Origin: Bdellovibrionales bacterium
GTDB taxonomy: Bacteria; Bdellovibrionota; Bdellovibrionia; Bdellovibrionales; UBA1609
Direction of reading: 5' to 3'
Length of the DNA: 64,000 nt
Assembly: GCA_016714165.1 (NCBI GenBank)
Contig: JADJNU010000002.1
Span: forward strand, 992,001-1,056,000
Shown: piece after piece, positions 45,401 through 53,791 of the stretch
Position numbering within the stretch: the first letter of the stretch is position 1
Layout: each line of letters opens with the position of its first letter
Notes under the pieces: generated by a model
The model's database searches: none
Told to the model about the DNA's origin: nothing
The model's input: only the letters and a program-made list of their open reading frames with translations
Position numbers and translations under genes: made by a program

Positions 45401-45874
45401 CTAATCATTGTGATAGGGGATACCCTTCCATATGGTAAGACCCCGATAAATTTGCTCCATAGCGACAATCATGGCGAGATGATGATTAAGAGTGAGTGGT
45501 CCCAAGCTGAGCAAATCGCTTGTTCTTTCCCGCAAACCAGCTCCCAATCCGAAGGCCCCCCCGACCACAAAAACAATGCGAGGCTTTCCCATTTCAATTT
45601 TTTTAACTAAGAATGCAGAGAACGCCCGTGAATCAACAAAAGTGCGGCCTTTTTCGTCAAATGCCAACACGAGATCAGTCGACTTGATGGAAGATAGAAT
45701 CAATTTATCTTCAGATTTTACTTTTTGAGAACAGTCCATCCGAGAGGAGGAATCCGACTGTATCCTCTTCACCTCAAAACTAAAAAAATGATTAAGCTTG
45801 GTGAGATAGAGGTCCAAAGCCTCATCAAACCAGAGGTCACGACTTGTTTGAACATGGAGAAATAGACCCTTCAT
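45401..45874 (-). CDS. rlmH: 23S rRNA pseudouridine-1915 N3-methyltransferase RlmH
   Basis: 157 residues, SPOUT superfamily. The knot region is visible: VFVVGGAFGLGAGLRERTS and the end HHLAMIVAMEQIYRGLTIWKGIPYHND, both diagnostic of RlmH. Gene overlaps the nadD-rsfS fusion by four bases (ATGA), matching a common gene order nadD, rsfS, rlmH. Length is normal. Confidence 0.93.
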   Translation of the reverse strand: MKGLFLHVQTSRDLWFDEALDLYLTKLNHFFSFEVKRIQSDSSSRMDCSQKVKSEDKLILSSIKSTDLVLAFDEKGRTFVDSRAFSAFLVKKIEMGKPRIVFVVGGAFGLGAGLRERTSDLLSLGPLTLNHHLAMIVAMEQIYRGLTIWKGIPYHND

Positions 45875-46929
45875 GCCGAAGGAGTATCTCCTTTCGCCTT
45901 GCGAAATTTAATATGAGGATCTAAAAAATCTAAGGACTTTTTATCTCGCCAAAGGTCCTCAATACGATATTCGCCTCTAACAAAATCATAAAAGATATGA
46001 ACGATGAGAGCACCATAATCCAAAATCACCCATCGCCCCTCAGATCTTCCCTCAATATTCTGTGGCCAAATGCCAAATTTCTCGCGAACCTTTTTAGACA
46101 AATAATCCGCTATGGCCACTGTTTGACGGGTGTTGCTGCCTGAGGCGACAACCACAAAATCAGCTAAGTGATGGTGGGAACCAAGATCAAATCCCACAAC
46201 GTTGACAGCATTTTTCTCATTTAAAATCCTACCGACTTCTAAAGTAAAACTTCGATAGTCGCTGATACGGCTATGAAGATCCTTGTACCAACCTCTATCG
46301 ATAATAAGATTCTCTACTTGCTCAGGTACCAATCCCACCAAAGGTTCTTTTGCTCGGAGACGCCGACGAATCTCGCTTCCCGAAACATCAACGTCCTTAA
46401 TTTCATGAAACTCAATACTCCGACCAGAGGTTAAGGTGGCTATCTTGCCATCGAAGCTCTTTACTTTGCTGCGTAAACCGGGCGGAAAATCCTCTCTCAA
46501 CTTTGGGAATTCATACCCCGGACGATTCGCCACGACCACATTCACCTGTTCCAAAATTTCTTCAAAATTACGCCAATGATCAAATTTCTCAAATTGATCA
46601 GAACCAATGATCAAAAAAAGATTTGTTCCGGGATTCTCTGACAAAATATCTTGAATTGTATCCACTGTATAACTGAGGCCGCCGCGACGAATCTCGCGAT
46701 CATCTAATACCAAGAATGGAGAGTACGGCTTGATGGCCAAACCAACCATTTCCAATCGATCCTCAGCATTAGGCCCCTCAATTGGGTTTCGATCAGGACT
46801 CTGATAAGAAGGAATGATACGTATTTCATCCAGGCCCAGTTCTTCAACAAGGGTCACAGCACAATTAAGATGTCCCATATGAAATGGATTAAACGTTCCT
46901 CCAAAAACTCCAACGGATTTACTGTTCAT
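45871..46929 (-). CDS. nadD: NadD-RsfS fusion: nicotinate-nucleotide adenylyltransferase and ribosomal silencing factor
   Basis: 352 residues from ATG 46929, chosen over the longer start because AAGGAGAG lies seven bases ahead. Residues about 1-215 are NadD: VGVFGGTFNPFHMGHLNCA (nucleotide loop, first His-x-Gly-His), IGSDQFEKFDHWRNFEEIL and the C-terminal SGSEIRRRLR. Residues about 225-350 are RsfS: VVGFDLGSHHHLADFVVVASGSNTRQTVAIADYL, DYGALIVHIFYDFVRGEYRIEDLW. The genes are neighbours in many bacteria; here they form one frame. It would make NAD and regulate 50S assembly from one polypeptide. Confidence 0.88.
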   Translation of the reverse strand: MNSKSVGVFGGTFNPFHMGHLNCAVTLVEELGLDEIRIIPSYQSPDRNPIEGPNAEDRLEMVGLAIKPYSPFLVLDDREIRRGGLSYTVDTIQDILSENPGTNLFLIIGSDQFEKFDHWRNFEEILEQVNVVVANRPGYEFPKLREDFPPGLRSKVKSFDGKIATLTSGRSIEFHEIKDVDVSGSEIRRRLRAKEPLVGLVPEQVENLIIDRGWYKDLHSRISDYRSFTLEVGRILNEKNAVNVVGFDLGSHHHLADFVVVASGSNTRQTVAIADYLSKKVREKFGIWPQNIEGRSEGRWVILDYGALIVHIFYDFVRGEYRIEDLWRDKKSLDFLDPHIKFRKAKGDTPSA

Positions 46930-47953
46930 GTGATCTCTCCTTAAAAACCCAGCTACCGGCCGCATAAACCAACTCTTTTAAGTTGTGTCGAGTCGCTGCT
47001 GAAATGACCATCGGATTAACCCCGAGGCCTTTAAATCTAACCTGAAGCTCATTCAATTGCTCCTGGGTGACGACGTCCGATTTATTCAAGGCTAAAATCT
47101 GAGGTCGTGAAGAGAGCGGAATGAATCCATCTTCTTTCTCATGAAGTTTGTCATATTCTCTCAGTTCATTATTGATATCTAAAAAATCTTGGATCGGATC
47201 GCGCTGACTCATTTCACTTATATCAACAAGATGAATGAACACCTGCGTGCGCTGAATGTGTCGCAAGAACTGAGTTCCCAGACCATGCCCAAGGTGGGCC
47301 CCTACGACCAATCCAGGAATATCGGCCGCGACATAACTTCTGTCTTCCCCATATCTGACAACCCCTAGGTTCGGAGAAAGAGTCGTGAATGGGTATTCAG
47401 CAATCTTTGGCTTCGCTGCAGAAATAGCAGAGATCAGTGTTGATTTACCAGCATTTGGGAATCCGATAATTCCAACATCTGCAAGAAGCTTTAGTTCTAG
47501 TTTAATCAGTTTCTGAGCACCTGGAAGTCCCTTTTGTGCAACTGAAGGGGCCTGATTGACGGAGCTCTTATAGAAAGTGTTGCCCTTTCCACCTAACCCG
47601 CCCTCTAGGATAACAAACTCATCAAGAGTGCCAAGATCAGCCAATATCTTGCCCTCTTCGTCCTTTACAATAGTCCCTTTTGGAACGTTGACGATCAGAT
47701 CTGTACCGCGTTTTCCACTCATATTTTGACGGAGACCCGGCTCACCGTTGGCCGCTTGCAAAAGTTTACGATGATGAAGGTCAAGGAGGCTATTCAAGTG
47801 CTGATTGACTCGAATAATGACATTTCCGCCATCTCCCCCATCTCCGCCGTCTGGGCCTCCTCTGGGAATCATGGATTCCTTACGAAAGCTCACACAACCG
47901 GGCCCTCCTTTGCCAGAGGCCACGACGATCAATACTTCATCTATAAATTTCAT
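46919..47953 (-). CDS. obgE: GTPase ObgE/CgtA
   Basis: 344 residues. N-terminal glycine-rich Obg domain (GGPDGGDGGDGGNVI, about 28-42) and a G domain with GFPNAGKSTLI (G1, about 165), DIPGLVVGAHLGHGLG (G3), NKSD (G4) and ISAATRHN (G5). Involved in late 50S ribosome assembly. Its 3' end overlaps the nadD start by 11 bases. ATG start 47953. Confidence 0.95.
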   Translation of the reverse strand: MKFIDEVLIVVASGKGGPGCVSFRKESMIPRGGPDGGDGGDGGNVIIRVNQHLNSLLDLHHRKLLQAANGEPGLRQNMSGKRGTDLIVNVPKGTIVKDEEGKILADLGTLDEFVILEGGLGGKGNTFYKSSVNQAPSVAQKGLPGAQKLIKLELKLLADVGIIGFPNAGKSTLISAISAAKPKIAEYPFTTLSPNLGVVRYGEDRSYVAADIPGLVVGAHLGHGLGTQFLRHIQRTQVFIHLVDISEMSQRDPIQDFLDINNELREYDKLHEKEDGFIPLSSRPQILALNKSDVVTQEQLNELQVRFKGLGVNPMVISAATRHNLKELVYAAGSWVFKERSHEQ

Positions 47954-48069
47954 AAAAGCCTATCGGCAAAAAAGGACCCGAACCCCACAACCTATTCTGG
48001 AGCTAGTGAAGGAGTTCTCTTAGGAATTAAGGTTACTTATTCGATCCAGACTGACTCCAAAACGGCTAG

Positions 48070-48330
48070 CTATGCCGCTTTGGGGTACACACTCACTTTA
48101 CTGCGGGTCTTGGAAAGACGTTCAAATTTCACCAAGCCCTCAATCAAAGCAAAAATTGTAAAATCACGACCCATTTTAACATTGTTGCCAAGAAAAAACT
48201 GAGTTCCACGCTGGCGCAATATAATCGTACCTGGACGAACAAATTCACCGCCAAATCGTTTCACTCCCAATCTCTTACTGTGCGATTCTCGACCGTTTCT
48301 AGTACTACCCGCCGCCTTCTTCGATGCCAT
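48070..48330 (-). CDS. rpmA: 50S ribosomal protein L27
   Basis: 86 residues with the typical N-terminus MASKKAAGSTRNGRES and GVKRFGGEFVRPGTIILRQRG motif. The N-terminus lacks the Firmicute-type cleaved extension, as expected for a proteobacterium-like lineage. Lies between rplU and obgE, the standard order. Confidence 0.96.
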   Translation of the reverse strand: MASKKAAGSTRNGRESHSKRLGVKRFGGEFVRPGTIILRQRGTQFFLGNNVKMGRDFTIFALIEGLVKFERLSKTRSKVSVYPKAA

Positions 48331-48401
48331 TGAGCAAACCTCGGTTAAAATATAATCAACATAATCAAAAAAACTCTCTCTTCAACTGGACAAAGTCCCC
48401 T

Positions 48402-49016
48402 CTAGGACTTTTTCTTCACCTGCTTCTTTTTCGCACCCACTTTCGTGGCCGCTTTTTTTGCGACTTTGCCCTTTTTTACGATCTTTTTCGCCTTGCCAGC
48501 TGCCTTTTTGCGAACCTTCTTTTTCGTCACGGCAGCAGACGACGCCAACTCCACCTTCTTCGTTGCAGCCTTAGCCTGTTTTCCCTTTGGACCGCTTTCT
48601 TTTCTAGCCTGACGCAATTCCTGAGATTTAGCCAATTGCGCAGCTTTTTTTGCGGGATCATGGACCTGAGCTGATTTATCACCTACCACACCATCTGTTT
48701 GACCTTCGGGCGTTGTAATAGATTTGACAAAAAGCTCAGTGTACAGCTGACGATGCCCACGCATACGGCGATAGCCCTGGCGGCGCTTCTTTTTGAAGAC
48801 AATTACCTTTGGTGCCTTTTCTTGACGGGTGACTACTACTGTCACAAATGCGCCCTTAACTATGGGCTCGCCAACATAGGTCTTCTCCCCACCGACAACC
48901 AAAACCTCACTCAGATCAAATTCAGAACCTAATTCTCTCTCAAGTTTTTCAACACGAAGCGTGTCTCCTGCTTGAACTTTATACTGCTTGCCGCCCGTGC
49001 GAATAATCGCGTACAT
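48402..49016 (-). CDS. rplU: 50S ribosomal protein L21 with long Lys/Ala-rich tail
   Basis: 204 residues; the L21 core takes the first 103 (MYAIIRTGGKQYKVQAGDTL, KVIVFKKKRRQGYRRMRGHRQLYT). The remaining 100 residues are rich in Lys and Ala with KAAKK-, KKVRKKAAGKAKK- and VAKKAATK-type blocks, like histone H1 or HU-tail sequences. The ATG is preceded by GGAGGT. It heads the rplU-rpmA-obgE operon; a candidate promoter lies at 49053-49083. Confidence 0.93.
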   Translation of the reverse strand: MYAIIRTGGKQYKVQAGDTLRVEKLERELGSEFDLSEVLVVGGEKTYVGEPIVKGAFVTVVVTRQEKAPKVIVFKKKRRQGYRRMRGHRQLYTELFVKSITTPEGQTDGVVGDKSAQVHDPAKKAAQLAKSQELRQARKESGPKGKQAKAATKKVELASSAAVTKKKVRKKAAGKAKKIVKKGKVAKKAATKVGAKKKQVKKKS

Positions 49017-49052
49017 GATAAAATACCTCCGAAGCCAAAGTCATGAGTCTGG

Positions 49053-49083
49053 AGTATCTGCCACGCTGCAAAAGATCTGTCAA
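49053..49083 (-). promoter_or_regulatory. Candidate promoter of rplU operon
   Basis: On the minus strand TTGACA (49078-49083) is followed 19 bases on by GATACT (49053-49058), two weak departures from consensus (long spacer, -10 four of six). It precedes rplU by 37 bases. Tentative. Confidence 0.35.
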
Positions 49084-49169
49084 TTAATTCAATTATTAAA
49101 CCGCAGTTAGACCCGCTCATTAAGCCCTGGGTCAATCATCTCGACAAGTCCACCGGGGCAAGCCAGATT

Positions 49170-50693
49170 CTAGTATGAAGAAATTTCGAACTGTTCAATA
49201 TGGTAACTTGGCTCGACCTTAAAAACAACGGAGTGCCCAAGTCTTTTCTCCATAAATTCAAGTGTTTCCTGATCCTCACCGTAGGCCCAGTCCGCAATTT
49301 CGCCATGACAGTGAACCACGGTTGCTGTTCGCGAACCTCCACGTAGCGACTCACGTTCCAATGCCGTGAATATCTCGTTAGTTACTGTATCCCTCTTCTT
49401 AATGTACCCGTTGCCTTCACAATAAGGGCAAGATTGGCAGAGCGTGGATACCAAGGAAGGTCTAATCCGCTTCCGAGTCATCTCGACAAGGCCTAGCTCT
49501 GACATAGATGAAATCGTCGTTCGGGCGCGATCTTTCTTCAGCTCCCCTTCAAAAAACTGCACCAGTTTTTCTCGATGAGCCATTCTCTCCATATCAATAA
49601 AATCAACAATGATAATTCCCCCACAATTACGAATCCGAAGTTGATGAGCAATTTCCTTTGCAGCCTCCATGTTGGTCTTTAAGATCGTGTCTTCCAAGTC
49701 CTTTTTCCCGACATAGCGACCTGTATTGACGTCGATTACAACCAGGGCTTCCGCCTCATCTATAACAATGTAGCCGCCAGATTTGAGCCAAATTTTTCTT
49801 CCTAAAGAACGGGAAATCTCCAAATCGATTTCATAAAAATCGAAAAGGGGCTCCTTGGTTTGATAATGGACGATCTTGTCCTTGTAGTTTGGCATGAATT
49901 GGCTAACGAAGGCCTCAACTCTTTTGTAGGCCTGAATATCATCGACAATAACTTTACTGACTTTCTCATTGAGCATGTCGCGAAGAGCTCGCAGTTCAAC
50001 GTCCATTTCCGAATGGATAAGCCCCGGTAATTTCGCGCCCTGATAGGACTTCTCGATCCCCTTCCAGATTCGGTCGAGGTATTCTATGTCCGCCAGCAAA
50101 CTCTGCTCGCTAGCCCCCTCTCCCGCAGTCCTTATAATTACCCCCCCTTGAGGACTGATTCCCTCCACCAAACGTCGCAGTCGCTCCCTCTCACCGGGGT
50201 CCTCAATTCGACGAGAAATACCTAAGTGAATGATGGTTGGCATGTACACCAAGTGGCGTCCTGGAAGCGAAATATGAGTGGTAATCCTGGCGCCTTTGGT
50301 GCCAAGTGGATCTTTTGCGACCTGCACTAATATTGATTCTCCTTCCTTTAGAAGATCCCCAATATTGACGCTATGTCTTTTTTCCTCAGTATCAGAATCT
50401 GCCAGGTCTCTCGATGCCTTTTCAGGCCCCTCTTGAACAGTGGAGTCTTCAAATAAAGCTGCCTGATCAATCTGAACGTCTCCAACATAGAGAAATGCGG
50501 CCCTATCAAGACCAATATCTACGAACGCCGCCTGCATTCCCGGCAGAACTCTCATCACTCGACCTAAATAGATAGATCCTACTAAGGTTGGCGATGTTCG
50601 CCGTTCTACATATAAATCGACGAGCTCACGATTTTCGACGTAGGCCACTCGAGTTTGGTTTGGCCTCACGTTGATCAAAATCTCCGCACTCAC
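49170..50693 (-). CDS. rng: Ribonuclease G/E family endoribonuclease
   Basis: 507 residues, GTG start. Markers are an N-terminal S1 domain (VGSIYLGRVMRVLPGMQAAFVDIGLDRAAFLYV, about 35-75), the magnesium-binding LVVIDVNTGRYVGKK and GIIIVDFIDMERM, and the zinc-link CPYCEGNG near residue 425. Length and the lack of a long C-terminal scaffold point to RNase G rather than RNase E. Cleaves AU-rich single-stranded RNA, including 16S precursor. Confidence 0.92.
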   Translation of the reverse strand: MSAEILINVRPNQTRVAYVENRELVDLYVERRTSPTLVGSIYLGRVMRVLPGMQAAFVDIGLDRAAFLYVGDVQIDQAALFEDSTVQEGPEKASRDLADSDTEEKRHSVNIGDLLKEGESILVQVAKDPLGTKGARITTHISLPGRHLVYMPTIIHLGISRRIEDPGERERLRRLVEGISPQGGVIIRTAGEGASEQSLLADIEYLDRIWKGIEKSYQGAKLPGLIHSEMDVELRALRDMLNEKVSKVIVDDIQAYKRVEAFVSQFMPNYKDKIVHYQTKEPLFDFYEIDLEISRSLGRKIWLKSGGYIVIDEAEALVVIDVNTGRYVGKKDLEDTILKTNMEAAKEIAHQLRIRNCGGIIIVDFIDMERMAHREKLVQFFEGELKKDRARTTISSMSELGLVEMTRKRIRPSLVSTLCQSCPYCEGNGYIKKRDTVTNEIFTALERESLRGGSRTATVVHCHGEIADWAYGEDQETLEFMEKRLGHSVVFKVEPSYHIEQFEISSY

Positions 50694-50917
50694 AACAAAT
50701 CACCTTCCACGGCCAGGATTCTCAAATCGAGAATGACTCCATACTTGCAAACGCTCAAGGGCTAGACTCTCATCGTTCTGATTCAGTGCTCTGGCAAGCC
50801 CCATAAATCAAATTTATGCAGTGAGTAATCAGAAAGATCCCAATTCCCTTAAAATATCTTAGGTTTCTTCCGATTTGTACATCGAGAGAATGCAACAGCT
50901 AAAGACAAAAGGATGTC

Positions 50918-52321
50918 ATGGCCGCACAGATAGACAAGCTTTTTCAGGTAATGGTCGCACAAAATGCATCCGACATGCATCTTTCCTCAGGAGCCCCTCC
51001 CATTCTCCGTATTCACGGAGAAATGGTCCGCCTCGAACACCCCAGTTTAACAAACGAAAATGTGCAATCTCTCATCTTCGAAATTCTCAATGACAAACAA
51101 AAGCGGTTGTTTGTAGAGAACTGGGAACTGGATTGCAGTTACCAAATCGCCGGACTTGGACGATTTCGGGTCAATGTTTTTATGCAACGAAAAGGAATGG
51201 GAGGCGTCTTCCGCGTTATTCCAGAGGAGATCAAAACTGTCCATGAACTTGGACTTCCGCCAGATTTATTAAACCTCGTCGAGGTCCCTCGCGGACTGGT
51301 GCTAGTAACTGGCCCGACAGGATCAGGCAAGTCGACGACCTTGGCCGCCCTGCTTCATACAATCAACTGCGAACGGAAAGAGCATATAATAACCATTGAA
51401 GACCCTATCGAGTTTGTACATGAAAACCGGATGTGCCTCATCAACCAACGTGAAGTATCAAGTCATACCAAATCATTTGCTAACGCATTGAAGGCCTCCC
51501 TGCGCGAAGATCCAGACATTATTCTCGTGGGTGAGATGCGGGATCTGGAGACGATCCACTTGGCTATGACTGCCGCTGAGACGGGTCACTTGGTGTTTGG
51601 CACCCTGCACACAAATAATGCCGCAAAGACAGTTGATCGCATCATCGATGTGTTTCCTGAAGCCCAACAAGCACAAGTCAGGGTCATGTTGGCAGAGAGT
51701 TTGCGAGGAGTCATCGCCCAAACGCTCTTTCCTCGCGCTGATAAGCCTGGCCGAGTGGCAGCAATTGAAATATTGGTTAACACACATGCCGTGGCCAATC
51801 TTATTCGTGAGGGCAAAACTTTCCAAATTCCCTCTGCAATGCAGACGGGAGCTACGCATGGGATGCTCACATTCGAATCCTCTATACGAGCGCTCATCCG
51901 CGATGGCAAGGTGGCAAAGGATGAGGGGGAAAGCTTCCTTGGGGTCTCGAAACATCGCAAAGAGGAAGAAGCTGAATCTTCAACAGGACACCCCCCTGCA
52001 AAAGGAGGCAGCCCAGCCAGACCATCTGCAGCTCCTCCCCCTCAGAAAAATCCGGCGCAAGCGCAAAAGTCACCTGCCTCCTCAATGGGAGGAGCCGCGC
52101 AGAGACCTTCGAACCAGCAGACGGGGGTTGTTACTCCAGGCCCGCGACCTATTGCAACGAACGCTCCCTCTGGTGCGGGAAACCTGAGATCGCCGAATCA
52201 GTCTCCTCCGATGGGAGGAGGAATAAAAATCACAAGTACCAGCGACAACATCGCGTCTGTATCTTCAGGGACGGCCAAGCTTCTTGAAAGCTTTGGTATT
52301 AATAAAAAGAAAATTGGCTAG
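50918..52321 (+). CDS. pilT: Twitching-motility ATPase PilT with proline-rich extension
   Basis: 467 residues, against about 345 usually. Type IV pilus retraction ATPase: GPTGSGKSTTLAALL (Walker A, about 132), EDPIEFVHE Asp box, REDPDIILVGEMRD (Walker B, about 205) and GHLVFGTLHTNNAAKTVDR. After residue 340 or so a 120-residue tail rich in Pro, Gln, Ala and Gly follows, ending SGTAKLLESFGINKKKIG. The tail may bind a partner or localise the ATPase. It runs in its own transcript; no other pil genes adjoin. Confidence 0.93.
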   Translation: MAAQIDKLFQVMVAQNASDMHLSSGAPPILRIHGEMVRLEHPSLTNENVQSLIFEILNDKQKRLFVENWELDCSYQIAGLGRFRVNVFMQRKGMGGVFRVIPEEIKTVHELGLPPDLLNLVEVPRGLVLVTGPTGSGKSTTLAALLHTINCERKEHIITIEDPIEFVHENRMCLINQREVSSHTKSFANALKASLREDPDIILVGEMRDLETIHLAMTAAETGHLVFGTLHTNNAAKTVDRIIDVFPEAQQAQVRVMLAESLRGVIAQTLFPRADKPGRVAAIEILVNTHAVANLIREGKTFQIPSAMQTGATHGMLTFESSIRALIRDGKVAKDEGESFLGVSKHRKEEEAESSTGHPPAKGGSPARPSAAPPPQKNPAQAQKSPASSMGGAAQRPSNQQTGVVTPGPRPIATNAPSGAGNLRSPNQSPPMGGGIKITSTSDNIASVSSGTAKLLESFGINKKKIG

Positions 52322-52734
52322 AACTCCCACTCAAATTGCAGTTGAAAGGCGGGTCGATCAACTTTCATCGCGAGAGTAGAACCTCTTATCCGCTCCTCTT
52401 CAATGGAGGGAACTAGACCCTCAAAGTAGGTCTTTGGCCTGGTTGCGGCCAGATATGTTGTGTAGATGGTTCCGCTGATAATCCCGACCGCCAAACCCAT
52501 ACCAATATTTGGCAGCTTATCTTGAGGTCGACCATAAAAGCTCAAAGTACTCAATCCTAAAATAGCCCCAGCTAAACCCGCAAAAATGATTGTTGCCATT
52601 TGCTTCCGAGGTCCGAGTGATGGCTGCTGACTTTGAGTCCCGCCCGAACCTCCGTATTGTGCATTGGCACTAGCTGGGTAAAAAGTAAGAGATAAAATCA
52701 CTGCGGTAATTGTCGCAACTAATCGAATTGGCAC
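52318..52734 (-). CDS. Small exported protein with two hydrophobic segments
   Basis: 138 residues, GTG start at 52734, convergent with pilT (4-base overlap). Possible signal peptide (LVATITAVILSLTFYPASANAQY, about residues 5-27), a Gly/Gln-rich mature start, and two more hydrophobic stretches (ATIIFAGLAGAILGLS, IGMGLAVGIISGTIY). The end FQLQFEWEF looks like a barrel-like strand. Overlaps acyP by 16 bases. No family recognised. Confidence 0.66.
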   Translation of the reverse strand: MPIRLVATITAVILSLTFYPASANAQYGGSGGTQSQQPSLGPRKQMATIIFAGLAGAILGLSTLSFYGRPQDKLPNIGMGLAVGIISGTIYTTYLAATRPKTYFEGLVPSIEEERIRGSTLAMKVDRPAFQLQFEWEF

Positions 52735-53021
52735 GGAACATCCCCATCAAGTTCAATTGTGAAATCACTCAATTTGCCCTGAAAACTCACCTCTTCGAAA
52801 GTGAGGTTTTCTACTCGCGAAGTCAAAGGTCCCTTTCGCAATTTTGCTGTGAGTGCTTCTATTGCATTTTCAGACCCTCGCACAAGCGCCTCCACTCGTC
52901 CGTCAAGCAAATTCCTCACCCATCCATCAAGCTTTAATTCTTTTGCCTCGCGTAGCACAAAAAATCTAAATCCGACTCCCTGGACAAGTCCTTCAATTAA
53001 AAAGTGTCTGCAAACCGACAT
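52719..53021 (-). CDS. acyP: Acylphosphatase
   Basis: 100 residues from ATG 53021, with a TTG codon just ahead also possible. The catalytic GLVQGVGFRFFVL loop holds the conserved Arg, and LDGWVRNLLDGRVEALV holds the Asn; together they are the full AcyP signature. It hydrolyses acylphosphates. Start region is free of strong ribosome site. Coupled to the following gene by overlap. Confidence 0.92.
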   Translation of the reverse strand: MSVCRHFLIEGLVQGVGFRFFVLREAKELKLDGWVRNLLDGRVEALVRGSENAIEALTAKLRKGPLTSRVENLTFEEVSFQGKLSDFTIELDGDVPCQFD

Positions 53022-53092
53022 CAATATAGACTAAGATCGCAAATGACATTTGCAAAGGTTTTTTAAAATTACATGTCTACCGAGGGGATTTT

Positions 53093-53791
53093 GTGGTGGG
53101 TTTTCCTGAAGGCTTGACGCCAAGCAGCTCTCTGGCTTCATCTATCGATCACACTTTGTTGCGCGCTGATGCAACAGAAGATGAGATCAAAAAACTTTGC
53201 GAAGAAGCGATTGAAAACAAATTTTTCTCTGTTTGCATCAATCCTTACTGGATCTCGCTATGCAAAGAGATTCTGTCTCCTTCACCCGTCATTGTCTGCT
53301 CAGTTGTTGGCTTTCCGCTCGGGGCCACAGCTACACTTGTCAAAAAGACCGAGGCCGATTGGTGCGTTAAACAGGGCGCCAGTGAAATCGATATGGTGAT
53401 GGCCATTGGTGCACTGAAATCCAAACGGTTTCAGGAGGTTGAGAGCGATATTCGGGAAGTCGTTAAGGTCGCTGCTCCCGCTCGCGTAAAAGTTATTTTG
53501 GAAACAGCTCTGCTCAATCATGATGAGAAGCGCCTTGCCTGTCAAATTGCAGTTCAAGCAGGGGCTCACTTCGTGAAAACATCGACCGGATTTGCGAAGG
53601 CTGGAGCAAACCCAGCTGATATTGTTCTTATGCGCGAATGTGTGGGAGATTTATTGGGAGTTAAGGCAAGCGGGGGAATTCGCACCCGGCTTGATGCGGA
53701 GGCTCTTCTCAGGGCGGGTGCCTCCCGCCTGGGAACCAGCGCAGGCCCGGCAATCATAGGCGGACAGATTCAGGCCTCAGAGGTTTATTGA
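53093..53791 (+). CDS. deoC: Deoxyribose-phosphate aldolase
   Basis: 232 residues, GTG start with a GAGGGGAT site upstream. Class I aldolase: the Schiff-base lysine is in FVKTSTGFAKAGA (about 160), the N-terminus has IDHTLLRADATEDEI and the SVVGFPLGATATLVKK segment. It splits deoxyribose 5-phosphate to glyceraldehyde 3-phosphate and acetaldehyde. First gene of the nucleoside-breakdown operon deoC-deoA-punA-amidohydrolase; the next GTG follows its TGA directly. Confidence 0.94.
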   Translation: MVGFPEGLTPSSSLASSIDHTLLRADATEDEIKKLCEEAIENKFFSVCINPYWISLCKEILSPSPVIVCSVVGFPLGATATLVKKTEADWCVKQGASEIDMVMAIGALKSKRFQEVESDIREVVKVAAPARVKVILETALLNHDEKRLACQIAVQAGAHFVKTSTGFAKAGANPADIVLMRECVGDLLGVKASGGIRTRLDAEALLRAGASRLGTSAGPAIIGGQIQASEVY

